From: Cereibacter_A sp052244495
Lineage (GTDB): Bacteria > Pseudomonadota > Alphaproteobacteria > Rhodobacterales > Rhodobacteraceae
Length of the DNA stretch: 64,000 bases
Direction: 5' to 3' (one strand)
Assembly (NCBI GenBank): GCA_052244495.1
Contig: JBQPXH010000001.1
Position 1 is the first letter of the stretch, and every line of letters starts with the position of its first letter. The position numbers and the translations under genes are program-made. Below the pieces are notes generated by a model. It had not been told where the DNA came from. It ran no database searches and saw only the letters and a list, made by a program, of their open reading frames with translations. Below, piece by piece: positions 33,494-42,941 of this stretch.

Positions 33494-34039
33494 TCAGCTA
33501 CGCGAGAGCAGCGTGCCGGGCCGAACCTGCGCCAGACCTTGCGTCACCAGCGCGGCGATCGCGGTCTTCAGCAGGTCGCCTGCGAGGAAGGGCGTCAACA
33601 GCAGCGCCGCTTCGGGCAGGGTCTTTCCCAGTTTCAGCGCCATGCCGACCACGCCGAAACCGTAGAGCACCACGATGCCGCCGAGGATCGCGCCCACGAA
33701 GGATGCCACCGAGACCGGGGCCGAGCGCCATTTCTCGACCACGAGGCCGGTCACCAGGGCTGCGAAGGGAAAGCCCACCACGAAGCCCGCCGTCGGGCCG
33801 GCGAGAACGCCGATCCCGCCGCGGCCGCCCGACAGGAGCGGGAGACCCAGGAAGACGAGAACGAGGAACAGGATCACCGCCAGTGCGCCACGGCGGGCCC
33901 CCAGCACGGTGCCGCAGAGCATCACACCCAGCGACTGCGCCGTGACCGGCACGCCGGACATGAGCGTGATCTGCGGCACGAGCCCCAGCACGGCGATCAG
34001 CGCCGCGAAGAGCGCGATCAGGGTTACATTGCGTTCCAT
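33494..34039 (-). CDS. bioY: Biotin ECF transporter S component BioY
   Basis: A 181-residue membrane protein with about six helices that binds biotin. The conserved segments GLVPQITLMSGVPVTAQSLG and AGPTAGFVVGFPFAALVTG are the BioY substrate-binding signature. It follows bioM and bioN in one unit, 12 nt after the bioN stop, which makes the energy-coupling factor complex BioMNY first studied in R. capsulatus. ATG 34039 has GGAGAGAA upstream. No biotin-synthesis gene is visible in the window; biotin is needed here by PccA. Confidence 0.94.
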   Translation of the reverse strand: MERNVTLIALFAALIAVLGLVPQITLMSGVPVTAQSLGVMLCGTVLGARRGALAVILFLVLVFLGLPLLSGGRGGIGVLAGPTAGFVVGFPFAALVTGLVVEKWRSAPVSVASFVGAILGGIVVLYGFGVVGMALKLGKTLPEAALLLTPFLAGDLLKTAIAALVTQGLAQVRPGTLLSRS

Positions 34040-34051
34040 GGCATTCTCTCC

Positions 34052-34648
34052 CTACAAGCCACCTCGGGCGCGCAGGGCTTCGGCGACCTGATCGGCGTCG
34101 TCGAGCGCACCGAGCGCAAGCGGAACGACGATCCTCCAGGAGGGGCGCCGCGGGCTCCGCGCACGCCAGGCCTCCGCCAGCCGCTCTGCACGCGCAAGTA
34201 GCACCGGCGTGAAGCGGATGACAAGAGCCATGGAGACGGCCAGCACATGCGGCTGAAGGCCGACGCGCCGCAAGGGCCGCACCAGACGCTCGAGAACCGC
34301 GATCATCGCGTCGAGGCGCGTGGTCATCGTGACGAGATTGGCGAGCGCGACCGCGATCAGCAGCTTGAGCGCGACGCCTGCGCCCGAGGCGATCTCGCCC
34401 GTCCAGCCGTGCCAGACCGCAAGGATGACGAGAAAGGGCCAGAGTGGTCGCAGCATCCGCAGCCCGTGCCGCGCGAAGTCCCGCCCCTGCGCAAGGTAGA
34501 GCGCCACGACGAGGGTCGCCGCCACGCCGATCGCAGGCAGTTCCCGAAGCGGCGCGAGAGCCATTGCCGCCAGCGCCAGAGCGGCGAGTTTCGCGCCTGC
34601 GGGCAGGCGGTGGAGCCGCGTCTCAACAGGGGAGGTCAGCGTCAGCAT
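34052..34648 (-). CDS. bioN: ECF transporter transmembrane protein BioN
   Basis: A 198-residue membrane protein of the CbiQ/EcfT family. Helices lie at about 20-60 and 70-110, and a C-terminal coupling region contains the Ala-Arg-rich motif AWRARSPRRPSW used to contact the ATPase. The start (MLTLTSPVETRLHRLP) at 34648 overlaps the 3' end of bioM by 26 nt, so translation is coupled. It transmits ATP hydrolysis by BioM to the S component BioY. Confidence 0.92.
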   Translation of the reverse strand: MLTLTSPVETRLHRLPAGAKLAALALAAMALAPLRELPAIGVAATLVVALYLAQGRDFARHGLRMLRPLWPFLVILAVWHGWTGEIASGAGVALKLLIAVALANLVTMTTRLDAMIAVLERLVRPLRRVGLQPHVLAVSMALVIRFTPVLLARAERLAEAWRARSPRRPSWRIVVPLALGALDDADQVAEALRARGGL

Positions 34649-35360
34649 CGAGGTCTCCGAGGCGCTCCATCTCGGCCCGGAAGGCGGCGGTGACATCGCC
34701 CGCCTGTCCGTCGGCCCGCACCCGTCCGCCGTCGAGCCAGATCACCCGATCGCAACCCGCCACGACCTCCGGATCATGGCTGATCGTGACCAGCCGCTGC
34801 GGAAGCCCCGCCAGACGTCGCGAAAGGCGGATCTGCGTCGGCAGATCGAGGCCCGAGAAGGGCTCGTCGAGCAGGATGGTCCGCGGTTCCATCGCAAGGA
34901 CCGAGAGGAGGCAGAGGAATTGTTTCTGGCCCTGCGACAGAGTCGAGACCGGCGCTGCCGCCCAATGACTGCGCCCCTGCGCCGCCAGAACGGCCCGTGC
35001 CAGGCTGCGTGCCTCCTCGGCGCAGCGGCCGGCCTGTTTCAGGCCGAAGGACAGCTCCTCCTCGACCGTGGGGAAGATGATCTGATGCTCGGGGTTCTGG
35101 AAGAGGATGCCGACGGCCGCCAGCATCCTGCGCCGGTCCGAGGCGGCGTCCATGCCCTCGACCGTCACGCGGCCCCTGCCGGGTGCGATCAGCCCGGCCA
35201 TCAGCCGCAGGAGCGTGGTCTTGCCCGAGCCGTTCTGCCCGAGGATGCCAATTCTCCGCTCGGTCAGGTGCAACGTGATGTCCGACAGGATGGACCGCTC
35301 TCCCGCTGCGTAGGAGGCGCGGTCGAGCCGGATGCCGGTGTCGGAAGAAGGGTGCTGCAT
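34623..35360 (-). CDS. bioM: ECF transporter ATPase BioM
   Basis: A 245-residue ABC ATPase. The Walker A motif is GQNGSGKTT (about residue 40), Q-loop FQNPEHQI, signature LSQGQKQ, Walker B ILLDEPFSGLD and switch ISHD. It has the compact length and FQNPEHQIIFPTVEEELSFG block of energy-coupling factor ATPases. It is the first gene of bioMNY. ATG 35360 (MQHPSSDTG) is preferred; an upstream in-frame region is Arg-rich and non-homologous. Confidence 0.94.
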   Translation of the reverse strand: MQHPSSDTGIRLDRASYAAGERSILSDITLHLTERRIGILGQNGSGKTTLLRLMAGLIAPGRGRVTVEGMDAASDRRRMLAAVGILFQNPEHQIIFPTVEEELSFGLKQAGRCAEEARSLARAVLAAQGRSHWAAAPVSTLSQGQKQFLCLLSVLAMEPRTILLDEPFSGLDLPTQIRLSRRLAGLPQRLVTISHDPEVVAGCDRVIWLDGGRVRADGQAGDVTAAFRAEMERLGDLDADADLPC

Positions 35361-35562
35361 GCGCGCCTCATATCCCCGGCGCAAGCGACTGCCAAGCCGC
35401 GAGAGGATCCGGAGGGCAGCGGATCGCGGCCGCATGGCCGCGTCTAGGCTGGAGTGCCGTCTCGCCCGCCACTTAGCGCAGAGCAGAGGAACGCACCGAT
35501 CGGAGAATGTGCCGGGCTGGCTCTTCGGGCGGACCGGCGGGTGCCGCTCGCGGCGGGCGGTT

Positions 35563-35599
35563 CGGCGGGCTCCCGATGCACGGCCTCGGGAGCCCGCCG
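35563..35599 (-). terminator. Hairpin after gabT
   Basis: A perfect 14-bp stem (CGGCGGGCTCCCGA with TCGGGAGCCCGCCG) around a 9-nt loop lies 9 nt past the gabT stop. There is no U-run, but the stem is strong; it separates gabT from bioM. Confidence 0.6.
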
Positions 35600-35608
35600 G
35601 TGCGATCT

Positions 35609-36886
35609 TCAGTGTCCGCGCGCGGCGGCGACCGAGGCTTCGAGAATCTCCATCGCCTCGGCGAAATGCGGCTCGGGGATGGTGATGGGGGCAAGGAAGC
35701 GGATCACGTTGCCGTAGACCCCGCAGGTGAGCAGGATCAGTCCGCGTTTCAGGGCTTCCTCGCGGACGCGGTTGGTGAAGGCCGCATCGGGTTCCTTCGA
35801 CGCCGGATTCGCGAATTCCGCCGCCACCATAAAGCCCGGGCCGCGGATGTCGGTGATCTCAGGCGTGGTGGAGCGGATCGACTCGAGCTTCTGCTTGAGC
35901 CGGCTGCCCAGCTCGTTGGCACGGTTGCAGAGGTCTTCCTCCTCGATCACGTCGAGCACCGCATGGGCCGCGGCCACGCCTAGCGGGTTGCCGCCGTAGG
36001 TGCCGCCGAGGCCCCCCGGATGCGCCGCGTCCATGATCTCGGCGCGGCCTGTCACCGCGGCGATGGGAAGACCGCCGCCGAGGCCCTTGGCCATGGTGGT
36101 CAGGTCCGGGGCGACGTCGTAGCCGTGCATGGCGAAGAGCGTGCCGGTGCGGGCGAAGCCGGTCTGGACCTCGTCGGCGATCATCACGATGCCATGCTCA
36201 TCGCAGAGCGCGCGGATCGCGCGGACGAGATCCTTCGGCGCCGGGTAGAAGCCGCCTTCGCCCTGCACCGGCTCGAAGATGATCGCGGCGACCCGCTTCG
36301 GGTCGAGATCGGCCTTGAAGAGCTTGGTGATGCCCTCCAGCGCATCGGCGGTCGAGATGCCGTGCACGTCCTGCGGGAAGGGCACGTGGAAGACCTCGGG
36401 CATCATCGGGCCGAAGCCCTTCTTGTAGGGCTCGACCTTGCCGGTGAGGGTCATGGTCATGAAGGTCCGGCCGTGGAAGCCGCCGCCGAAGGCGATGACC
36501 GCCGAGCGCCCGGTGTGGATGCGCGCGATCTTGATCGCGTTCTCGACCGATTCGGCGCCCGTGGTCACGAAGATCGTCTTCTTGGCGAAGTCGCCGGGCG
36601 CCGCGGCGTTCAGCCGCTCGGCAAGGCGGATGTAGTTCTCGTAGGGCAGGACCTGGTGGCAGGTATGGGTGAAACGGCCCATCTGCTCGGTCACGGCCGC
36701 CATCACCTTCGGATGGCAGTGGCCGGTGTTCACGACGGCGATGCCTGCCGCGAAGTCGATATAGCGGCGGCCCTCGATGTCCCAGATCTCGGCGTTCAGC
36801 GCCCGATCGGCATAGATCTGGGTCTGCATCCCCACGCCACGGGACACGGCTTCGTCGCGGCGGCGACTGACATCGGCGTTCAGCAT
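35609..36886 (-). CDS. gabT: 4-aminobutyrate aminotransferase
   Basis: PLP-dependent class III transaminase of 425 residues, the length of E. coli GabT. It transfers the amino group of GABA (or a related omega-amino acid) to 2-oxoglutarate. Cofactor-site marks are TTGAESVENAIKIAR, GGFHGRTFMTMTLTGK, the Asp in IADEVQTGFARTG and the Schiff-base lysine in MAKGLGGGLP. ATG 36886 is chosen because TGGAG lies 8 nt upstream; three earlier in-frame ATGs exist. No succinate-semialdehyde dehydrogenase gene is next to it. Confidence 0.92.
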   Translation of the reverse strand: MLNADVSRRRDEAVSRGVGMQTQIYADRALNAEIWDIEGRRYIDFAAGIAVVNTGHCHPKVMAAVTEQMGRFTHTCHQVLPYENYIRLAERLNAAAPGDFAKKTIFVTTGAESVENAIKIARIHTGRSAVIAFGGGFHGRTFMTMTLTGKVEPYKKGFGPMMPEVFHVPFPQDVHGISTADALEGITKLFKADLDPKRVAAIIFEPVQGEGGFYPAPKDLVRAIRALCDEHGIVMIADEVQTGFARTGTLFAMHGYDVAPDLTTMAKGLGGGLPIAAVTGRAEIMDAAHPGGLGGTYGGNPLGVAAAHAVLDVIEEEDLCNRANELGSRLKQKLESIRSTTPEITDIRGPGFMVAAEFANPASKEPDAAFTNRVREEALKRGLILLTCGVYGNVIRFLAPITIPEPHFAEAMEILEASVAAARGH

Positions 36887-37076
36887 CACTGGCTCCATCA
36901 TGGCCCGAAAGGGGCGGATCGGACCCTGCTTGGACCGGAGCAGGCGACATTTCAATCCAGTCTGCGACAGGTCCGGGTCAAACTCCGGCCCGTTCGGGTG
37001 AAAGTCGTCACCCGCTGTTCACCTGCCGTTAACCATTCGCCGTCAGGGTCGGGCGCTGGTCCCAGCAGAGGCAGCC

Positions 37077-38207
37077 ATGCGACAGGCGGCACAGAACACG
37101 TCCTCTCCCTTTCCCGACCGCGAGCGGGTGGACCGGCTGCGGCTGATCCGATCGCGTCGGGTAGGGCCCGCGACATACCGGCGCCTGATGGCCGAGCATG
37201 GCAGCGCCACGCTCGCGCTCGAGGCGCTGCCCGCGGTCGCCGCCGCCGCGGGGATCGAGGGCTACGAGGCCTGTCCCGTGCCGGTTGCCCTGAAGGAGAT
37301 GGCGGCCGGTCGCGCACAGGGCGCAACGATGATCTGCGAGGACGAACCCGGATATCCCTCGGCACTCGCCGACCTCGGCGATGCGCCGCCGATCCTCTGG
37401 GTTCAGGGGGATGCCGGGCTGCTGGCGCGGCCGATGGTGGCGCTGGTGGGCGCGCGGAACGCCTCGAGCCTCGGGCTCCGGATGACGCGGAAGCTGGCCA
37501 CCGCATTGGGCGAGGCCGGCTATGTCGTGGTCTCCGGCCTCGCCCGCGGGATCGACGCCGAGGCGCACGAAGCCTCCCTGCTGCGCGGGACGGTGGCAGT
37601 GCAGGCGGGCGGGGTGGACGTGATCTACCCGTCCGAGAATGCCGCTTTGGCCGCGCGGATCGTGGCGCAGGGCTGCCGCGTCTCCGAGCAGCCGATGGGC
37701 CTCGTGCCGCAGGCCCGCCACTTCCCGCTGCGCAACCGCATCGTCTCGGGCCTTGCCCGCGCGGTGGTGGTGGTCGAGGCCGCGGCGCGGTCCGGCAGCC
37801 TCATCACCGCACGCGACGCGCTCGACCAGGGGCGGGAGGTGCTGGCCGTGCCGGGCCATCCGTTCGATCCGCGCGGGGCGGGCTGCAACCAGCTGATCCG
37901 CGACGGGGCCACGCTCGTGCGTCATGCGGACGACGTGATCGAGGCGATCGGCACGGTTCGTGTCGATGCCCCGCGACCGGCCGCACGCCTTGAGCCGCAA
38001 CCCGACCCGCCGCGCCGCCCGCTCTGCGAGATCGCCGCTGTCCACAACCTGATCCTCGACCGGCTCGGTCCGGTGCCGGTGCCCGAGGACCAGCTCATCC
38101 GTGACCTCTCGCTGCCCGCGGGCCGCGTCGCGCAGGAGCTTGTGACCCTCGAACTCGACGGCCGCATCCGACGGGATCCGGGGGGGCTGGTCTCGCGCCC
38201 GGTATGA
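37077..38207 (+). CDS. dprA: DNA-processing protein DprA
   Basis: A 376-residue single-stranded-DNA-binding protein that loads RecA on incoming DNA during transformation. The Rossmann-like DNA-processing domain (about 105-320) carries VALVGARNASSLG, VVSGLARGIDAEAH, PRNRI-like FPLRNRIVSGLA and SGSLITA. An N-terminal SAM-like helical region (18-70) and a C-terminal winged-helix (DML1-like, 325-376) complete the full-length form. It is followed 90 nt later by topA, a common dprA-topA order. Confidence 0.95.
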   Translation: MRQAAQNTSSPFPDRERVDRLRLIRSRRVGPATYRRLMAEHGSATLALEALPAVAAAAGIEGYEACPVPVALKEMAAGRAQGATMICEDEPGYPSALADLGDAPPILWVQGDAGLLARPMVALVGARNASSLGLRMTRKLATALGEAGYVVVSGLARGIDAEAHEASLLRGTVAVQAGGVDVIYPSENAALAARIVAQGCRVSEQPMGLVPQARHFPLRNRIVSGLARAVVVVEAAARSGSLITARDALDQGREVLAVPGHPFDPRGAGCNQLIRDGATLVRHADDVIEAIGTVRVDAPRPAARLEPQPDPPRRPLCEIAAVHNLILDRLGPVPVPEDQLIRDLSLPAGRVAQELVTLELDGRIRRDPGGLVSRPV

Positions 38208-38297
38208 AGGGCCGCCCCAGCCGCGCATTGACATTGGGCCGCGATCCCCCACATGGTGCCGCGCCATCCGAGGGTCGCAGGGCAACAAGAGGTTTCC

Positions 38298-40943
38298 ATG
38301 GCTGTCGTCGTCGTCGAAAGCCCGGCCAAGGCCAAAACAATCAACAAGTATCTGGGCTCCGACTATACGGTTCTGGCCTCCTATGGGCATGTCCGCGACC
38401 TGCCGGCCAAGGATGGATCGGTCGATCCCGAGCATGAATTTGCCATGACCTGGGAGGTGGCGGCCGAGTCGAAGAAGCACGTCCGCGCCATCGTCGAGGC
38501 GCTGAAGAGCGACGACACCCTGATCCTCGCCACCGACCCTGACCGCGAGGGCGAGGCGATTTCGTGGCACCTGCAGGAGGCCCTGGCCTCGTCCTTGAAG
38601 AAGGGCAAGACCGTCCGCCGCGTGACCTTCAACGCGATCACCAAATCGGCGGTGACCGAGGCGATGAAGGCCCCGCGCGAGGTCGATACCGCGCTGGTCG
38701 AGGCCTATCTGGCCCGCCGCGCGCTGGATTATCTGGTGGGCTTCACGCTCTCGCCGGTGCTCTGGCGGAAGCTGCCGGGGGCGAAGTCCGCAGGCCGGGT
38801 GCAATCGGTCTGCCTGCGGCTGATCGTCGAGCGCGAGATGGAGATCGAGGCCTTCCGCGCCCGCGAATTCTGGACCGTCTCGGCCGTTCTCGTCACGCCG
38901 CGGGGGCAGGAGTTCGAGGCCCGCCTGACCGTGCTCGGCGGCAGGAAGCTCGACAAGTTCGACCTGCCCACCGCCGAAGCGGCCGAGCTGGCCGTGCAGG
39001 CCGTGACGTCGCGCCCGCTCAAGGTCGCCTCGGTCGAGGCCAAGCCCGCGAGCCGCAACCCCTCCGCCCCCTTCATGACCTCGACCCTCCAGCAGGAGGC
39101 GTCGCGCAAGTTCGGCATGGGCGCGAAACAGTGCATGTCGGCGGCGCAGCGGCTCTACGAGGCGGGCCACATCACCTACATGCGGACAGATGGCATCGAC
39201 ATGGCCCCCGAGGCCGTGATGGCCGCGCGCGACGAGATCAAGCGGCGCTTCGGGGCGGATTACGTCCCCGACAGCCCGCGCATGTACAAGAACAAGGCCA
39301 AGAACGCACAGGAAGCGCACGAGTGCATCCGGCCGACTGACATGTCGGCCTCGCCCGAGAAGCTGGGGCTGACCGATGCCGACCAGCGCAAGCTCTACGA
39401 GCTGATCTGGAAGCGGACGCTGGCGAGCCAGATGGCAGCGGCCCGGCTGGAACGGACCACCGTCGAGATCGCGAGCCCGGACGGGCAGGTGGGCCTGCGC
39501 GCGACCGGGCAGGTCGTGCTGTTCGACGGCTTCCTCAAGGTCTACGAGGAGGGGCGCGACGACCGCGGCGAGGGCGACGAGGACGAGGGCCGCCTGCCGC
39601 AGATCATGGCGAACGAGGCGGTGGAGAAGCGGAGCATCACGCCCGAGCAGCACCATACCCAGCCGCCGCCGCGCTACACCGAGGCCACGCTGGTCAAGCG
39701 CATGGAAGAGCTGGGGATCGGTCGCCCCTCGACCTATGCCAGCATCGTCTCGACGATCCAGGATCGTGAATATGTCCGCAAGGAAAAGAACCGCCTGATT
39801 CCCGAGGACAAGGGGCGGCTGGTGACGGCCTTCCTCGCCAACTTCTTCCGCAAGTATGTCGAATACGATTTCACGGCCGATCTGGAAGGCGAGCTTGACG
39901 ATGTGTCGGCGGGCGAGCGCGACTACAAGGAGGTGCTCGCGCGCTTCTGGCGCGACTTCTCGGCCGCGGTGGCCGAAACGGCCGACCTGCGCATCGGCGA
40001 GGTGCTGGAGAAGCTCGACGAGTTCCTCGCGCCCCATCTCTATCCGCCGCGGCCGGACGGTTCCGACCCGCGGATCTGCCCGACCTGCGGGACAGGTCGC
40101 CTGCACCTGAAGACGGCGCGCGGCGGCGGGGCCTTCATCGGCTGCGGCAATTATCCCGAATGCCGTTACACGCGACCGATCTCGGTTACGGGCGACGAGG
40201 ACAGCGCCATCTCGCCCGATGGCAAGCTTCTGGGCCATGACGAGGACGGCCAGCCGATCTCGCTGCGCTCGGGCCGGTTCGGGCCTTACGTGCAGAGAGG
40301 CGAGGCTACCGAGGAGGTGCCGAAGCCCCCGCGGGCAAGCCTGCCGAAGGGATGGGCACCCGATGCCGTGGATCTCGACCGCGCGCTGATGCTTCTGAAC
40401 CTGCCGCGGCTCGTCGGAAGCCACCCCGAAGACGGCCAGCCGGTCGAGGCCGCCATCGGCCGCTACGGGCCCTACGTCAAGCATGGCTCGACCTATGCGA
40501 ACCTGCCGGACGTGGAGGAAGTCTTCACCATCGGCATGAACCGCGCGGTCGAGGTGCTGGCGCAGAAGGCTGCCGGCCGCCGCGGCGCCTCGGCCCCGGC
40601 GCAGCCGATCAAGGAACTGGGCGAGCATCCCGACGGCGGGATCCTGGCGGTCATGCCCGGCCGCTACGGGCCCTACGTCAAGTGGGGCAAGGTGAACGCG
40701 ACGCTGCCCAAGGGAGTGGAGCCCGAGGCGCTCACCTTCGACGAGGCGCTGGCCCTCGTGGCCGAGAAGGCGGGCAAGAGCCCGAAGAAGAAGGCCCCGG
40801 CGAAGAAGGCCGCGAAGGCCGGGGAGGCCGAGACGAAGAAGGCCGCGCCGAGGAAGGCCGCACCCAAGAAGGCCACGGCGAAGAAGGCTGCCACGAAGTC
40901 TCCTGCGAAGAAGAAGACGGCGCCGGATACCGACGCCGCCTGA
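38298..40943 (+). CDS. topA: DNA topoisomerase I
   Basis: A type IA topoisomerase of 881 residues that relaxes negative supercoils. The TOPRIM domain starts VVVESPAKAKTINKYLG with DPDREGEAISWHL; the catalytic tyrosine is in ITYMRTDGIDM (about residue 294). A zinc finger CPTCGTGRLHLK...CGNYPEC is at about 593-618, followed by topo C-terminal repeats with RYGPYVK (three near copies). The last 55 residues are Lys/Ala/Pro-rich, resembling a histone H1-like DNA-binding tail. ATG 38298 is the usual start. It is convergent with choV, 21 nt apart. Confidence 0.97.
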   Translation: MAVVVVESPAKAKTINKYLGSDYTVLASYGHVRDLPAKDGSVDPEHEFAMTWEVAAESKKHVRAIVEALKSDDTLILATDPDREGEAISWHLQEALASSLKKGKTVRRVTFNAITKSAVTEAMKAPREVDTALVEAYLARRALDYLVGFTLSPVLWRKLPGAKSAGRVQSVCLRLIVEREMEIEAFRAREFWTVSAVLVTPRGQEFEARLTVLGGRKLDKFDLPTAEAAELAVQAVTSRPLKVASVEAKPASRNPSAPFMTSTLQQEASRKFGMGAKQCMSAAQRLYEAGHITYMRTDGIDMAPEAVMAARDEIKRRFGADYVPDSPRMYKNKAKNAQEAHECIRPTDMSASPEKLGLTDADQRKLYELIWKRTLASQMAAARLERTTVEIASPDGQVGLRATGQVVLFDGFLKVYEEGRDDRGEGDEDEGRLPQIMANEAVEKRSITPEQHHTQPPPRYTEATLVKRMEELGIGRPSTYASIVSTIQDREYVRKEKNRLIPEDKGRLVTAFLANFFRKYVEYDFTADLEGELDDVSAGERDYKEVLARFWRDFSAAVAETADLRIGEVLEKLDEFLAPHLYPPRPDGSDPRICPTCGTGRLHLKTARGGGAFIGCGNYPECRYTRPISVTGDEDSAISPDGKLLGHDEDGQPISLRSGRFGPYVQRGEATEEVPKPPRASLPKGWAPDAVDLDRALMLLNLPRLVGSHPEDGQPVEAAIGRYGPYVKHGSTYANLPDVEEVFTIGMNRAVEVLAQKAAGRRGASAPAQPIKELGEHPDGGILAVMPGRYGPYVKWGKVNATLPKGVEPEALTFDEALALVAEKAGKSPKKKAPAKKAAKAGEAETKKAAPRKAAPKKATAKKAATKSPAKKKTAPDTDAA

Positions 40944-40964
40944 CGGGATTTGCCTGCGCGGGGC

Positions 40965-41993
40965 TCAGACGGTTCCGCGCGGGTCGATCAGCCGGCCCAT
41001 GACGGCCTCAGGGCGGATCGTGCCGATCACCGATCCGCTCTCGACCACGGCGAGTTCTCCCGCACCGTCGCGCAGCATCTCCATCACCGTGCGCACCGTG
41101 CATTCAGCGCTGACGCTCTGCCCGGCGGCAGAGGGACCGGCCTCCATCACGTCCCGAGCGGTCAGCACGCCCAGCGGGTTCATGTGGGCCACGAAATCGG
41201 CCACGTAGTCCGACACCGGATTGGCGATGATCTCGCGCGCGGTGCCGCACTGGACGATGCGTCCGCCTTCCATCAGCGCGATGCGGTTGCCGATCTTGAA
41301 GGCCTCGTCGAGGTCGTGGCTCACGAAGATGATCGTGCGCTTGAGCTTGCGCTGCAGGTCCAGAAGCTCGTCCTGCAGCCGCGAGCGGATCAGCGGATCG
41401 AGCGCCGAGAAGGGCTCGTCCATCAGCAGGATCGGCGCCTGAGTCACGAAGGCGCGGGCAAGGCCCACGCGCTGCTGCATCCCGCCCGACAGCTCGCCCA
41501 CCTTCCGGTCGGCCCAGGCCGAGAGGTTGACAAGGGTCAACTGCTCGTCCACCAGCGCCCGCCGGTCCTTCGGCGACATGCCCGCCATCTCGAGGCCGAG
41601 GCCCACATTGTCGCGCACGGTCCGCCATGGCAGCAGGCCGAACTGCTGGAACACCATGGCGATCCGGCTGAGGCGCAGCCGGCGCAGGTCGGCCGGCGTG
41701 GCATGCGTCACCGACACCATCCGGTCTCCGTCCGAGACACGCACCTCTCCCCGCACCACGGGGTTGAGCCCGTTCACGCCGCGCAGGAGCGTGGACTTGC
41801 CCGAGCCGGAGAGGCCCATGAGCACGAGGATTTCGCCCTCGGCCACGGTGAGCGAGCAGTCGTGCACGCCGAGCACCTGGCCGGTCTCGGCCTGCACCTC
41901 GGATCGGCTCTGCCCGCGGTCCATCAGCGGCAGGGCCCGTTGCGGATGATCGCCGAAGACGATCGAGACCCGGTCGAATTCCACTGCAGTCAT
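40965..41993 (-). CDS. choV: Choline ABC transporter ATP-binding protein
   Basis: A 342-residue ProV/OpuA-type ATPase. The Walker A motif is GLSGSGKST (about residue 60), FQQFGLLPWRTV is the Q-loop region of betaine/choline importers, the signature is LSGGMQQRVG, and Walker B is ILLMDEPFSALD. A C-terminal extension (about 275-342; VRTVMEMLRDGAGELAVVES) resembles one CBS domain, which senses ionic strength in OpuA. Its ATG overlaps the choW stop by 4 nt. With choX and choW it forms a choline/betaine importer serving betBA. Confidence 0.94.
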   Translation of the reverse strand: MTAVEFDRVSIVFGDHPQRALPLMDRGQSRSEVQAETGQVLGVHDCSLTVAEGEILVLMGLSGSGKSTLLRGVNGLNPVVRGEVRVSDGDRMVSVTHATPADLRRLRLSRIAMVFQQFGLLPWRTVRDNVGLGLEMAGMSPKDRRALVDEQLTLVNLSAWADRKVGELSGGMQQRVGLARAFVTQAPILLMDEPFSALDPLIRSRLQDELLDLQRKLKRTIIFVSHDLDEAFKIGNRIALMEGGRIVQCGTAREIIANPVSDYVADFVAHMNPLGVLTARDVMEAGPSAAGQSVSAECTVRTVMEMLRDGAGELAVVESGSVIGTIRPEAVMGRLIDPRGTV

Positions 41994-42826
41994 TTGCGGG
42001 TCACCCTCAGCATGCGGTCCAGGACGATCGCCACGACGACGATGATGAAACCCGATTCAAACCCGAGCGCGGTGTTGACGGTGTTGAGCGCCCGCACCAC
42101 CGGCACCCCGAGTCCGTTTGCCCCCACGAGCGCCGCGATGACGACCATCGAAAGCGAGAGCATGATGGTCTGGTTCAGCCCGGTCATGATCTGGGGAAAG
42201 GCATAGGGAAGCTCGACCTTCCACAGCCGCTGGCGCGGCGTGGCGCCGAAGGCGGTGGCGGCCTCCTTCAGCGCCATAGGTGTCGATGAGATGCCCAGAT
42301 GCGTGAGCCTGATCGGCGCGGGCAGCACGAAGATCACCGTGGCGATCAGGCCGGGCACCATCCCGAGGCCGAAGAAGACGATCGCCGGGATCAGGTAGAC
42401 GAAGGTCGGCAGGGTCTGCATCAGGTCGAGCACCGGGCTCATCGCCTGATAGAGCCGTGGGCGGTGGGCGGCGGCGATGCCGAGCGGCACGCCGATCGCC
42501 ATGCAGGTGACGCAGGCCAGGAGGATCAGCGTCAGGCTCTGCATCGTCTCGTCCCAGTAGCCCTGGTTCAGGATGAAGGCGAAGCCCACCACGGTCAGAA
42601 GCGTCACGCGCCAGTTGCGCTGGAGGTACCAGCCGATGGCGGCGAGGATGGCGATGACCAGCAGCGGTGGCGCCACGTCCAGCACGCCCAGCATGGCGTC
42701 GATCACCGCCTGCATCATGCGGCTGATCAGGTCGAAGAACGGACCGCCGTTCGAATTGAGCCAGTCGAAGATCATCTTCGACCAGCGGCCGACAGGCAAC
42801 TTGTGATCGGTCAGCCAGTCGAGCAT
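41990..42826 (-). CDS. choW: Choline ABC transporter permease
   Basis: A 278-residue permease of the ProW family with about seven helices. The EAA-like coupling loop EAATAFGATPRQRLWKVELP sits between late helices, and PLGIAAAHRPRLYQAMSPVLD continues QTLPTFVYLIP, typical of osmoprotectant permeases. ATG 42826 (MLDWLTDHKLPVG) matches homologues; a GTG two codons earlier is possible. It lies 115 nt after choX and overlaps choV. Confidence 0.94.
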   Translation of the reverse strand: MLDWLTDHKLPVGRWSKMIFDWLNSNGGPFFDLISRMMQAVIDAMLGVLDVAPPLLVIAILAAIGWYLQRNWRVTLLTVVGFAFILNQGYWDETMQSLTLILLACVTCMAIGVPLGIAAAHRPRLYQAMSPVLDLMQTLPTFVYLIPAIVFFGLGMVPGLIATVIFVLPAPIRLTHLGISSTPMALKEAATAFGATPRQRLWKVELPYAFPQIMTGLNQTIMLSLSMVVIAALVGANGLGVPVVRALNTVNTALGFESGFIIVVVAIVLDRMLRVTRK

Positions 42827-42941
42827 GCGCACCCCGCCAGTTGTGTATCAATAGACAGCGGGGCCCGCAGCGGCGTGCGGCGGACCCCCTTGGAACCCGC
42901 GCCTCGGATCCTCTGACCCCGGAGCGCGTCGGATGCATGCA

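Noticed and set aside
37029..40628. About 1200-codon minus-strand frame across dprA and topA
   Set aside because: It spans two well-identified plus-strand genes and has low-complexity Arg/His/Leu-rich sequence and no recognisable domain.
41529..41546. GTTGAC-AAGG-GTCAAC palindrome resembling an FNR or BetI site
   Set aside because: It lies inside the choV coding region and the half-sites do not match TTGAT/ATCAA; no promoter context.
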